A stretch of DNA of 64,000 bases from Thermococcus chitonophagus (GCF_002214605.1 NZ_CP015193.1:724978-788977), one strand, 5' to 3'. Counted from the stretch's first letter, positions 42,346 through 50,681 are shown. A program made the numbers and translations. The notes: generated by a model from the sequence alone, not told the origin.

Positions 42346-43629
42346 TCACTCCTTCATAGGTAATCCATAGTCGAATGAGTAGTAGACCCTCTGGAACTCA
42401 AGCCTGAAGTAGTAGACGTCTCTTCTGACCTTCTTTGGATCCTCCTTGTCGAGGAGCACCCTCTTCATGAAGTGGGCTATCTCCTTCATGTCATCCTCCA
42501 TCATTCCAACCCTAGTCATCTCCTGAACTCCGATTCTCAATCCGCTAGGCTCGTTGACCTTCTCAAGTGGATCCCATGGCAGGAGGTTCTTGTTGAGTAT
42601 TATTCCAGCTTCCTCGAGGAGAGGAGCAGCCCATCCTCCTCCGGCTGGGTGCAGATCACTGACATCAACTATGACCTGGTGGCTCTTCGTGTATCCCTGG
42701 TCTTCGCCAATGACCTTGAAGCCTTCCTCAGCCAAAGCCTCGGCCAAGGCCTTAGCGTTCTTCACGATCTGCTTTGCGTAGGCCTCACCGTACTCCAGCA
42801 TCTCCGCAGCTGTGATCACCTTACCGGCCATGTGATGGAGATGGTGGTTGCTCAGCACTCCTGGGAAGATCGCCCACTGGAGCTTAGCTATTGTATCGTT
42901 GTCGGCAAATCTCTTGTACAGTAGAACTCCACCCTGGGGTCCTGGGAAGGTCTTGTGGGTTGAAGCTGTCATTATGTCGGCTCCCTCTCTAAGCGGGTCT
43001 TGGAACTCTCCTCCGGCGATTAGACCGAGGACGTGGGCTGCATCGTAAACGACGAATGCTCCAACTTCCTTGGCAACTGGGGCGAGCTCCTTGACTGGGT
43101 GCGGGAACGGGAACAGTGACCCTCCAAACATCACTATCTTGGGCTCGAGCTCCCTGATCATCTTTTCAGCTTTATCAACGTCAATGTTGAAGGATTCGTT
43201 GTCGAAAGGCCAGGTGTGCACTTCGAGGCCCCTCATTCCCGCAGCTCCAAAGGGCATGTGACTTATGTGTCCTCCATGGCTCGTATGGAGGACGATAACC
43301 TTATCACCGGGCTGGCCAAGGCCGAAGAATACAGCTTGGTTAGCGTTGGTTCCAGAAATTGGCCTTAAGTCAGCGAACTCACTCTTAAATAGCTTTGTAA
43401 AGAGCTCAACTCCAATGAGCTCGACCTCATCAACGTACTTACAGCCCTGATAGTACCTCTGCTTGGGCCACCCCTCTGCATACTTGTGCATGAAGCCAGA
43501 AGCGACGGCCCTATTAACGCTTGGTGAGGTTACGTTCTCACTAGCGATGAGGTTTATAGTATGGCTCCTCCACTTTTCGTGCTCTTCAATAAAGTTCAGA
43601 ACCTTGTCCCTATACTCCCTGTAGCTCAT
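42346..43629 (-). CDS. glyA: Serine hydroxymethyltransferase
   Basis: 427 residues from the ATG at 43629 after GGTGGTTTCT. PLP enzyme: NLIASENVTSPSVNRAVASGFMHKYAEGWPKQRYYQGC region near 25-65, HTSHGGHISH, YDAAHVLGLI near 197 and the PLP Lys in MTASTHKTFPGPQGG near 227. Interconverts Ser and Gly with a modified folate (tetrahydromethanopterin-type carrier in many archaea). Divergent from the CRISPR leader; no other glycine genes nearby. Confidence 0.97.
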   Translation of the reverse strand: MSYREYRDKVLNFIEEHEKWRSHTINLIASENVTSPSVNRAVASGFMHKYAEGWPKQRYYQGCKYVDEVELIGVELFTKLFKSEFADLRPISGTNANQAVFFGLGQPGDKVIVLHTSHGGHISHMPFGAAGMRGLEVHTWPFDNESFNIDVDKAEKMIRELEPKIVMFGGSLFPFPHPVKELAPVAKEVGAFVVYDAAHVLGLIAGGEFQDPLREGADIMTASTHKTFPGPQGGVLLYKRFADNDTIAKLQWAIFPGVLSNHHLHHMAGKVITAAEMLEYGEAYAKQIVKNAKALAEALAEEGFKVIGEDQGYTKSHQVIVDVSDLHPAGGGWAAPLLEEAGIILNKNLLPWDPLEKVNEPSGLRIGVQEMTRVGMMEDDMKEIAHFMKRVLLDKEDPKKVRRDVYYFRLEFQRVYYSFDYGLPMKE

Positions 43630-43639
43630 AGAAACCACC

Positions 43640-44295
43640 AGCTATATTTCATACGTATATAATTTAAACCTTTGCTTAGCGGATAGGGCATTCCTTTGAA
43701 AATGGAGTTAAGGTAACCTGACTACCTATGCTCCAAGCTGACATTTTGATAGTGTTACTATTTTTCTTTTTTGTGTTATTTTTTGTTATGTTGGATTTTT
43801 CATTTGTGTGTTCTTGTTTTATTGTGATTGTTTTGTCATATTGGAGGTCTGCTCGGGTCTAGATTTTCCAATTAAGGATTTAAGAGAGAGAATGCCTAAT
43901 TTAATCAGAAATTATTGGTTTTTGTTTTAAAAGTATCTCATTAGTGGTAATCTGCTGGATGTTTTAGCTAACTGAGTGGTTATAACTTTTCCTAGCCTTA
44001 TTCTTGATTTAAAGTCCTAGAAACCTTAAATTGGATGATCTAGGAGTTCTAATTAACTCGCATTTTTGGATTAATTCAGTGCCTCGAACTTTTTTCTGGC
44101 TTATTCAATTTCGATTGTTTGAAAGTTAATTTTACGGGTTTGTAGGAGTGAGTTAATGATGAACTCCCCGTTAATTCCTCTGTTATTTTCAGGGTAGGTT
44201 TATAAAGGAATGGCAGTGCTACGGGTTTCCCAGGAAGGTAAATTATTTAAGCCCTCAGAAGAGAGTACTAACCGAACAAAGCCAAAAACCCCAAA
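43640..44295 (+). promoter_or_regulatory. CRISPR leader region
   Basis: About 650 gene-free, AT-rich bases with T-rich runs (TTTTTCTTTTTTGTG and similar) between glyA and the first repeat. The degenerate repeat is at the far end of the array, so this side is the leader, where new spacers enter. TTTATAAAGG (44199-44208) and AATTATTTAAG (44241-44251) are TATA-like; the second would start transcription near 44270, just before repeat 1. No open frame of significance. Confidence 0.8.
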
Positions 44296-45342
44296 GTTTC
44301 CGTAGAACTAAATAGTGTGGAAAGACGCTAATATGTACGGTGGCTTCTCCGGGCACATGTAGCTCCCGGTTTCCGTAGAACTAAATAGTGTGGAAAGTCG
44401 TCTCTTGGCAAGCTTGTAGTCAAGAACTACGCCGTTTCCGTAGAACTAAATAGTGTGGAAAGAGAATAACACCATCCTTGTCAATTTCTTCTGCGACAAC
44501 AGTTTCCGTAGAACTAAATAGTGTGGAAAGTTGCTGGAAGCCTGTCAATGTGGAGTTCTGGTCCCCTCGTGCCCCAGTTTCCGTAGAACTAAATAGTGTG
44601 GAAAGCACCTCACCCATCCCGACAGCCCGCACCACCCTTCCCGCGTTTCCGTAGAACTAAATAGTGTGGAAAGCACTCACAATCGAAAAGCCCAACGAAA
44701 TCGTGATAAGTTTCCGTAGAGTTTCCGTAGAACTAAATAGTGTGGAAAGATGTCTAGCCCGGGGTTTTCGCCCACCCGGGCCGAACCGTTTCCGTAGAAC
44801 TAAATAGTGTGGAAAGCTTTTCTTTGGGGGTGCAGCCATGAGGAGGGTGTAGTTTCCGTAGAACTAAATAGTGTGGAAAGTTCCACCCCCACTTCTCAGC
44901 CCCGGGGCCTGAGCCGGGCTACCCCAGGTTTCCGTAGAACTAAATAGTGTGGAAAGGTGTAGTCCACTGATGCGTAGCTTACTTTTTGCTTTGGTATTAT
45001 GAAGTGTTTCCGTAGAACTAAATAGTGTGGAAAGGAGAGGGAATGAGTTTCAACAAAATCATTAGTACATGTTTCCGTAGAACTAAATAGTGTGGAAAGC
45101 CGAACTCCCTGATCTGCTGCCTCCTCTTGAAGTAAATGTCCCTAGGTTTCCGTAGAACTAAATAGTGTGGAAAGGGACAGGGCAAAGATGCTTGAAGACT
45201 TGAAGAAGTTAGTTTCCGTAGAACTAAATAGTGTGGAAAGAGGTAGGGCCAGTGGAAGAGCCGAAGGTGGACTGGGATGGAGCCGAGGGTGATACTGACG
45301 TTGAAGAAGGATGAGTTTCCGTAGAACTAAATGGGGGGAAAG
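44296..45342 (+). CRISPR. CRISPR array, 15 repeats and 14 spacers
   Basis: The 29-base repeat begins GTTTCCGTAGAACTAAAT and ends AGTGTGGAAAG. Full repeats start at 44296, 44369, 44434, 44502, 44577, 44645, 44721, 44788, 44852, 44928, 45006, 45071, 45146 and 45212; the last, at 45315, is degenerate and one base shorter (ends GGGGGGAAAG). Spacers are 35-49 bases, except spacer 6, which ends in an 11-base copy of the repeat start (44710-44720), and spacer 14, of 74 bases. The repeat matches the type used by Pyrococcus with I-A/I-B or III systems, cas genes being elsewhere. Confidence 0.99.
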
Positions 45343-45365
45343 GATTTAAAATAAAAATCAAAATA

Positions 45366-45458
45366 GGACGGGGTTGCCCCCGAGTGGCCTCCCCGTCTGA
45401 AACTCATGAGGGCGGGGACTTGCCGTGAGGGGGCTTGGCGAACGCCGCACCCCCGTCC
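45366..45458. ncRNA. GC-rich structured element, candidate ncRNA
   Basis: A sharp GC-rich island in AT-rich surroundings. The ends pair: GGACGGGG (45366-45373) with CCCCGTCC (45451-45458); further complementary blocks inside (CCCCCGAG, GGGGACTTGCC, GGCGAACGCC) predict a compact multi-stem fold. In hyperthermophiles such islands are usually RNA genes, as for the Hgc RNAs of P. furiosus. No C/D boxes, ACA box or tRNA features. The minus strand ends in a T-rich tail, which favours that direction, but the promoter is not clear. Confidence 0.6.
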
Positions 45459-45603
45459 TGATCCTGCTATAAGGGTTAAGAAGAGAACATGGTCACGAAG
45501 ACAATAGCCTCTAAATACCTCTGTTATTTTGCATTTTCTTGTGTTTTCCTTGTACATAAGCAAACCTTAACCTTAATATCTCGCCCTCGTATTAAGCTGT
45601 GGA

Positions 45604-45660
45604 TGGACATGATGAAGATGAACCCGCTGATCTGGTGATGAGGGCGCTCATAGCTGATAC
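45604..45660 (+). ncRNA. C/D box guide sRNA
   Basis: C box ATGATGA (45609-45615), 11-nt guide AGATGAACCCG, D-prime CTGA (45627-45630), 4-nt linker, C-prime GTGATGA (45635-45641), 12-nt guide GGGCGCTCATAG, D box CTGA (45654-45657). CCTTAATATC lies about 26 bases before the expected start. Predicted targets are CGGGTTCATCT and CTATGAGCGCCC, with the fifth base methylated; not placed by me. It lies between the GC-rich element and the metal ABC genes. Confidence 0.87.
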
Positions 45661-45683
45661 ACAGAACTGTCCCCTAATGAAAA

Positions 45684-45713
45684 TCCTTTTAACTGAATTA
45701 GGCGAACCAAATT
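45684..45713 (+). promoter_or_regulatory. Promoter and metal-regulator-like operator of the ABC transporter genes
   Basis: CTTTTAAC (45685-45692) serves as TATA box. Directly after it lies AATTAGGCGAACCAAATT (45696-45713), an imperfect inverted repeat AATTAGG/CCAAATT that resembles DtxR-family boxes (TTAGG...CCTAA). Position at the transcription start fits repression by metal-loaded regulator. The ATG follows 13 bases later. Confidence 0.45.
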
Positions 45714-45726
45714 CTGGCGAGGCCAC

Positions 45727-46509
45727 ATGGAGTACGTCATAGAAGCTGAAAATCTCACGATAACCTATAATGGTTATGAAGCCGTCAAAGACTTGACGTT
45801 TAAATTGAAAAAAGGCGAGACTATGCTCTTGCTCGGCCCCAACGGTGCAGGTAAAACAACCTTACTCAAGGTTCTCGCGGGATTTCACACGGAGTACAGG
45901 GGGAAGATCCTGGTTTTTGGAAAGCCTCCCGTTGAAGTAAAGGACAGAGTCGCTTACGTGCCCCAAACTTTCTCCCTCAACACCAGAGTTCCCTTAAGCG
46001 TTCTAGACGTTGTGGCCATGGGGGCCCTCTATAAGAGGGGTGTAGTTCACTTCAATGTCCCCAGGGAGGTCATAGACAGGGCCTTGGAAGTCCTAGACTT
46101 TCTAGGTCTTAAGCACCTTGCAGAGAGGCCTTTTAGAGAGCTTAGCGGTGGTCAGAAGCAGAGAGTCTTGATAGCCCGGGCTCTAATGTCCAATCCGGAA
46201 CTGTTGCTCTTAGATGAGCCCCTCTCTGCGCTAGACCCCAAGGCAAGAATCGATGCAACCTCTGCTCTCTCGAAGATAAAGGCTGAGATAGGGCTTACGA
46301 TGGTTATAACGACCCATGATGTTAATCCCCTGATTGAGATAGGGGACAAAGTCATGCTTATAGACAGAAGGCTGGTGGCCTTCGGAACGCCCGAGGAAGT
46401 TCTTAGGGACGAGATAATAGGAAGCGTTTACGGGCCAGCCTCCAGAACAGTGAAAGTTGGTGAGAGGCTGTACTGCATAATAGGGGATGTGCACCTGAGG
46501 GTGAGGTAA
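45727..46509 (+). CDS. Metal ABC transporter, ATP-binding protein
   Basis: 260 residues. ATPase with Walker A LGPNGAGKTTLLKVL near 37-51, Q-loop YVPQTF near 80, signature LSGGQKQRVLIARAL near 141-155, Walker B LLLLDEPLSALDPKA and H-loop TTHDVNP. Of the ZnuC/TroB-type subfamily that energises zinc, manganese or iron uptake, as the next gene is an ABC-3 permease. No binding-protein gene is adjacent; it must be encoded elsewhere. Confidence 0.93.
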   Translation: MEYVIEAENLTITYNGYEAVKDLTFKLKKGETMLLLGPNGAGKTTLLKVLAGFHTEYRGKILVFGKPPVEVKDRVAYVPQTFSLNTRVPLSVLDVVAMGALYKRGVVHFNVPREVIDRALEVLDFLGLKHLAERPFRELSGGQKQRVLIARALMSNPELLLLDEPLSALDPKARIDATSALSKIKAEIGLTMVITTHDVNPLIEIGDKVMLIDRRLVAFGTPEEVLRDEIIGSVYGPASRTVKVGERLYCIIGDVHLRVR

Positions 46510-46510
46510 A

Positions 46511-47341
46511 ATGATAGAGGAGTACTTATTCAGAGCGATACTAGCGAGCTTAATGGTTGGAACTCTGCTCGGCTTGTTAAGCCCCTTAATAAACGTCAAG
46601 GGGATAGCCTTCCTTACCCACGCAACGTTTCATGCCCTCCTTTTTGGGGCGGTCCTGGGGATGATCCTGGGGTTAGTGGTGGGCAACCTCTCCCTGATAT
46701 TCTGGATATCCTTAATAGTTGCTATAGTCGTGGTTATAGTCATAGCGGAAATGGAGATTAGGGGCTACTCCTCAGATACTGCAGTCGGCGCTACCGCGGG
46801 AATAGTCGCGGGCCTGACTGTTCTGGGCTTCGGGATACTCTACAAGGTCATGGCTTCTAGGCCTTACTTCGGCCTTTCCGAGAGCATCGTGACTTACCTC
46901 ACCGGTGAGATATTCCTTATAACCCTGAACGACCTCTGGATGCTCGTTCTTGGCGGAATAATAGCCTTTGCGATAATGCTGGCCTTCTACAGGGACTTCA
47001 TTTACCTCAGCTTTGATCCTGAGGGCCTCGAGAGTCATGGGGGGAATGCGAGGTTTTACCTTATGGTCCTATACTTCTTGGTCGGTGCAATCGGCGGTTT
47101 GATAGTCAAGACAGTTGGACTGATAACCCTTCAAGTCCTCGCGGTTCTCCCTGGGGCCATAGCCCTGACGCTTTCAAAGGATCTCCGCGGGTTGATTGGT
47201 CTTAGCTTGGGCATAACGCTCTTAACCCAGGTTTCCTCAGTGATCCTTGGCTACCTCCTAGACGTTCCGCCGAGCGGTTTGGCAACCGTATTCCTGGGGG
47301 CACTTTACGGGGCGTTAATGGTCAGGAGGAGGCTGACATGA
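46511..47341 (+). CDS. Metal ABC transporter, permease (ABC-3/ZnuB family)
   Basis: 276 residues and about eight hydrophobic segments. ABC-3 features: LLSPLINVKGIAFLTHATFHALLFGAVLG near 23-51 (the conserved H-A-x-x-x-G region), DTAVGATAGIVAGLTVL near 92 and YFLVGAIGGLIVKTVGLITLQVLAVLPGAIALTLS near 188-222. Transports zinc or manganese with the upstream ATPase, whose stop is 4 bases away. Its stop overlaps rnhB. Confidence 0.93.
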   Translation: MIEEYLFRAILASLMVGTLLGLLSPLINVKGIAFLTHATFHALLFGAVLGMILGLVVGNLSLIFWISLIVAIVVVIVIAEMEIRGYSSDTAVGATAGIVAGLTVLGFGILYKVMASRPYFGLSESIVTYLTGEIFLITLNDLWMLVLGGIIAFAIMLAFYRDFIYLSFDPEGLESHGGNARFYLMVLYFLVGAIGGLIVKTVGLITLQVLAVLPGAIALTLSKDLRGLIGLSLGITLLTQVSSVILGYLLDVPPSGLATVFLGALYGALMVRRRLT

Positions 47342-48006
47342 TTGTGGCGGGAATAGACGAAGCGGGTAGAGGACCGGCGATTGGGCCGCTCGTCATAGCG
47401 GTGGCCGTGGCTGAAGAGGGCAAGCTTGTGAAGCTTAGGGGCATTGGCGTTAAAGATTCAAAGCAGCTGACTCCGGAAAAGAGAAGGGAGCTGTTTGATG
47501 AGATAACTTCAATTCTCGACGATTACTTCATTCTGAAGGTGTGGCCCCAGGAAATAGACTCCAGGAAGGGAACCATGAACGAGCTCGAAGTTGAGAAGTT
47601 CGCTCAGGCTTTGAACTCCCTCACGATAAAGCCTCAAATCATCTATGCCGATGCGGCAGACGTTAAGGCTGAGAGATTTGCTAAGGCGATAAAGGCCAGG
47701 CTCTCCTATGAAGCTGAGGTTATAGCTGAACACAAGGCCGATGCTAAGTACCCAATAGTTTCTGCAGCCTCAATACTTGCGAAGGTCACGAGGGATGAGG
47801 AGATAGAAAGGCTAAAGGAGGAGTACGGCGACTTCGGCTCTGGCTACCCGAGCGATCCCAGGACGAAGAAGTGGCTTGAAGAGTGGTTTAAGGCTCACAA
47901 AAGCTTCCCGCCAATAGTCAGGAGAACGTGGGACACGGTAAAGAGGATTGAGGAGAAGTATAAAGGGGAGCAGCTAACGCTTGACAAGTTTTTTAAGAAG
48001 CCTTAG
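47338..48006 (+). CDS. rnhB: Ribonuclease HII
   Basis: 222 residues; the ATG overlaps the permease stop. Removes ribonucleotides and RNA primers from DNA. Active-site acids: Asp7 and Glu8 in AGIDEAGRGPAIGPL, Asp near 104 in IIYADAADVKAERF, and Asp in KVTRDEEIERL near 141. The C-terminal end QLTLDKFFKKP resembles the PCNA-binding PIP box (Q-x-x-L-x-x-F-F), as known for archaeal RNase HII. Its end overlaps the convergent PMT-like gene by 33 bases. Confidence 0.97.
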   Translation: MIVAGIDEAGRGPAIGPLVIAVAVAEEGKLVKLRGIGVKDSKQLTPEKRRELFDEITSILDDYFILKVWPQEIDSRKGTMNELEVEKFAQALNSLTIKPQIIYADAADVKAERFAKAIKARLSYEAEVIAEHKADAKYPIVSAASILAKVTRDEEIERLKEEYGDFGSGYPSDPRTKKWLEEWFKAHKSFPPIVRRTWDTVKRIEEKYKGEQLTLDKFFKKP

Positions 48007-49515
48007 GACTTCAAGCCAACCTTCGAAGTACTCCTTTATCCACTTCCAGTACATCCTCAGGGACTTCTCGAAGTACTCCCACTTGACTATGTCGTAGCCT
48101 ATAACGCCTAGTGCTACCGCCGCTGGAGGGACTAGTGGGGTTGCGTAGAATATGAACTGAGTTTTGCCTCCGAGAACGTACTGCAAGGTAAAGAATCCTA
48201 CTACAGACCAGAACATCCAGAATATCTCGTGTAATCCTTTTCTTCTCACTGCAACGTATGGCACCGCGAATATGAAGACTATCATTGCGAGCATAAGTAT
48301 GGGATCTGTAACTGCGTAGACGTCTGGATTGTAGTGGAATGGGAAGGGCTTTAGTGAGATGAACCACGTCCAAACTGGTGCTTCTGCTGGATGTTGCCCT
48401 TTGAAGCTTAGATGCCAAGCGAAGCTTGCCAGGAACTCTTGGAACCATGGGAGAAAGCCTATTGCCTTTATTATTGGAATCTCTGGAATCATGAAACCCA
48501 CTATTGGCAGCACGACTCCGGAAAGTATAAACTCCTTCCAGTCCCTCTCTCTTAGTATCTTAATCCACAGTATTGGAAACACGAAGGCCCCGCTAAGCTT
48601 GGTTGCTGCCGCCAATCCCAAGGCAAATCCGGAAAGTCTGATTCTGTTGAGGGCTATCGTGAGCATGAAGAGCGCCACAAAGAAGGCAACGTGTATGTCG
48701 AGCATCGCAACGATTCCGGTTGCGAATAACAGTGGATCCAAAGCTGAGAAGGTGGCGGCTATTGCCGATGCTAGGTAGCTCCTTGTCAGCCTGTAAGTTA
48801 CGAACACCACTATAACGACTATGAGAGCGTGCTCTATTATTCCGGGAATTCTCCAGTAGAAGGGCTTATCGTTTATTAGCATCCCCAGGGCTATAAGATC
48901 CTTCCCCAGGAAGGGGTGCTCAGTGTTCAGGTACTTGTGGATGTTTTCTTTATCTGGATATTTATAGCCGGGAACGACCCTTATCCCCTTGATTTTCTCC
49001 GCTTCCTTTATGAAATCATTTAGGTACTCCTTTGGAATTTCGTAGTAAACCCCTGGGAATTCCGAATAGGGAGTATAGCTCGTGAAGAAGTTCCTGTATG
49101 CTATCTCCCAGACTTTAAGCTTCAAACTCTCCCATTCAGTCTCGTTCATTGTATAGTTGAATGGTATTACCTTGATTCTAACTCCGAGCTTCCTCGCAAA
49201 ATCGGGGAGTTGGGGGTATTCTCTGTAGAACCCTTCAAACTTGAGGCCGTGAAAGTAGACTATGACTTTCCCCGCATATAGGGGTTCATTATAGATCACG
49301 TTAACCCCTGCGGTGTCGTTTTCAATGTACTTGACCTTGATTCCTAGAAGGGACAGCATGTTTCTAGTCGCCGAGACGTACCAGACTTCATCCCCCATGT
49401 AGTCGTTTACTTTGGCCCATTCAATCATGTAGTACGTTGAGCCTCCAATTAAGATTATCAAGTAAGAAAAAAACACTATCTCCCTCCATCTTCTCTTCAG
49501 TATAGAGTAATCCAA
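47974..49515 (-). CDS. PMT/GT39-type membrane glycosyltransferase
   Basis: 513 residues from a TTG at 49515 after GGGAGGAAG; start overlaps the moeA end. One TM helix, then YMGDEVWYVSATRNML with the catalytic-type acidic pair, a roughly 150-residue extracellular insertion, then about ten hydrophobic segments including DPLLFATGIVAMLDIHVAFF and AAATKLSGAFVFP, both typical of dolichyl-phosphate-mannose:protein mannosyltransferases. Probably O-mannosylates surface proteins such as the Thr-rich lipoproteins in this window (39505, 15819); that link is inference. Confidence 0.85.
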   Translation of the reverse strand: MDYSILKRRWREIVFFSYLIILIGGSTYYMIEWAKVNDYMGDEVWYVSATRNMLSLLGIKVKYIENDTAGVNVIYNEPLYAGKVIVYFHGLKFEGFYREYPQLPDFARKLGVRIKVIPFNYTMNETEWESLKLKVWEIAYRNFFTSYTPYSEFPGVYYEIPKEYLNDFIKEAEKIKGIRVVPGYKYPDKENIHKYLNTEHPFLGKDLIALGMLINDKPFYWRIPGIIEHALIVVIVVFVTYRLTRSYLASAIAATFSALDPLLFATGIVAMLDIHVAFFVALFMLTIALNRIRLSGFALGLAAATKLSGAFVFPILWIKILRERDWKEFILSGVVLPIVGFMIPEIPIIKAIGFLPWFQEFLASFAWHLSFKGQHPAEAPVWTWFISLKPFPFHYNPDVYAVTDPILMLAMIVFIFAVPYVAVRRKGLHEIFWMFWSVVGFFTLQYVLGGKTQFIFYATPLVPPAAVALGVIGYDIVKWEYFEKSLRMYWKWIKEYFEGWLEVLRLLKKLVKR

Positions 49516-50681
49516 ACTTCCTCCCCCCGTCTGTAGCCTTCGCTGTCTTCTGGAACCTCAAGATAAGCGTTACTCTCGACAAGGGAGCTAATTATTCCGC
49601 TCCCCCTCTTCTTTATCACCCTAGCCTTTCCATTACTGTAGTGAACCTTTACGAACTCATGCCTTCCCAACTGGCTTGGAACGTCATCTTCAAGTACTGC
49701 TTTGATCTTTACCTCGTAGTCCCTCGCCCCAACCATTTTAGCTAAGGCGTGCTTTACGAACAAGTGAAACTGAGTGAAGACGGCAACTGGGTAGCCGCTC
49801 ATTATGAAGACCTTCTCCCCATAACCGATGGGCCTCCCGGGCTTTATCGTTGTCCCGTGGAACTTCAGATCCACGAACTTGTGGGCGTAGTCTTTATCCC
49901 CAAAGGCAGATCCTCCTGTGACTAAAACTAGGTCACACTCTTTTTTGGCCCTCTCAATAGTTTCTTTAATTTCCTCTTCATTATCGGGCACGACTCCGTA
50001 AAACACGGGCTCTCCGAAGTACCTCTCTACAAGACTAATGAGCATTATTGAGTTCGTTTCAACTATCTTACCTCCCTCAAAGGCTTCTTCACTCGGTTCG
50101 TCAACAAGCTCGCTTCCCGTGATTATTATCCCTACTTTGGGCTTCCTCTTTACTTTGACCTTCTTAATTCCAAGGGCCTTTAGCATTGCGAGGTCCTGGG
50201 GCCTTAGTATTTGACCCTTCTTTATTACAACCTCTCCTTTCTTGACGTCCTCTCCGGCAAATGCTATGTTCTGCCCTGGGGCCACGGGTCTCAGTATGTA
50301 TATCTTGTTCCCCTCCCTCTTCACCATCTCCTGCATTATAACGGCATTTGCCCCCTTGGGAATCTTGGCCCCGGTAAGGACTTTGATGGCCTTCCCTGGG
50401 GTAACCTCCTTCTTTGGTGCCTCTCCTGCGGGAATTTCCTCAACAACCTCGAGCTCGACCGGACTGTACTCCCTAGCTTGAAATGTGTCTTCGGCCCTAA
50501 CTGCATATCCATCAACGGCCGACCTGTCGAATGGAGGCACCGTAAACCTTGAAACTATGTCTTCAGCGAGCACCCTACCGATGGCTTTTTCAAGCGGTAC
50601 AACTTCACCCTCTACCTCATCAATGTCTTCCAGAAGAGCCTTAAGGGCCTCCTTGTATGGAGTCAGCTTCTTGAACTCCAA
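49497..50681 (-). CDS. moeA: Molybdopterin molybdenumtransferase MoeA
   Basis: About 394 residues from a TTG at 50681 (EFKKLTPYKEAL start; AGGTGGTG immediately upstream); the open frame to 50840 runs into the kinase gene and is not supported. Inserts molybdate or tungstate into molybdopterin, here probably tungsten for the aldehyde oxidoreductases of Pyrococcus. Motifs: PPFDRSAVDGYAVRAEDT near 46-63, VLTGAKIPKGANAVI, and the MPT-binding VLVTGGSAFGDKDY (usually GGxSxGDxD) near 256. C-terminal domain IV from about 320. Confidence 0.92.
   Translation of the reverse strand: MEFKKLTPYKEALKALLEDIDEVEGEVVPLEKAIGRVLAEDIVSRFTVPPFDRSAVDGYAVRAEDTFQAREYSPVELEVVEEIPAGEAPKKEVTPGKAIKVLTGAKIPKGANAVIMQEMVKREGNKIYILRPVAPGQNIAFAGEDVKKGEVVIKKGQILRPQDLAMLKALGIKKVKVKRKPKVGIIITGSELVDEPSEEAFEGGKIVETNSIMLISLVERYFGEPVFYGVVPDNEEEIKETIERAKKECDLVLVTGGSAFGDKDYAHKFVDLKFHGTTIKPGRPIGYGEKVFIMSGYPVAVFTQFHLFVKHALAKMVGARDYEVKIKAVLEDDVPSQLGRHEFVKVHYSNGKARVIKKRGSGIISSLVESNAYLEVPEDSEGYRRGEEVWITLY

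Noticed and set aside
44420-44839. Two short minus-strand reading frames within the CRISPR array, reading FSSTET and SFPHYLVLRK repeatedly
   Set aside because: They are translations of the repeat itself and have no ribosome binding sites.
45327-45563. A 78-residue minus-strand frame over the GC-rich island
   Set aside because: Its sequence follows the structured element, the end repeat and AT-rich DNA; it has no protein-like pattern.
39505-47341. Idea that the solute-binding lipoprotein at 39.5 kb serves the ABC transporter at 45.7 kb
   Set aside because: The lipoprotein is of the BtuF/FecB type, the transporter of the ABC-3 metal type; the types do not normally mix, and 5 kb with a CRISPR array lie between.
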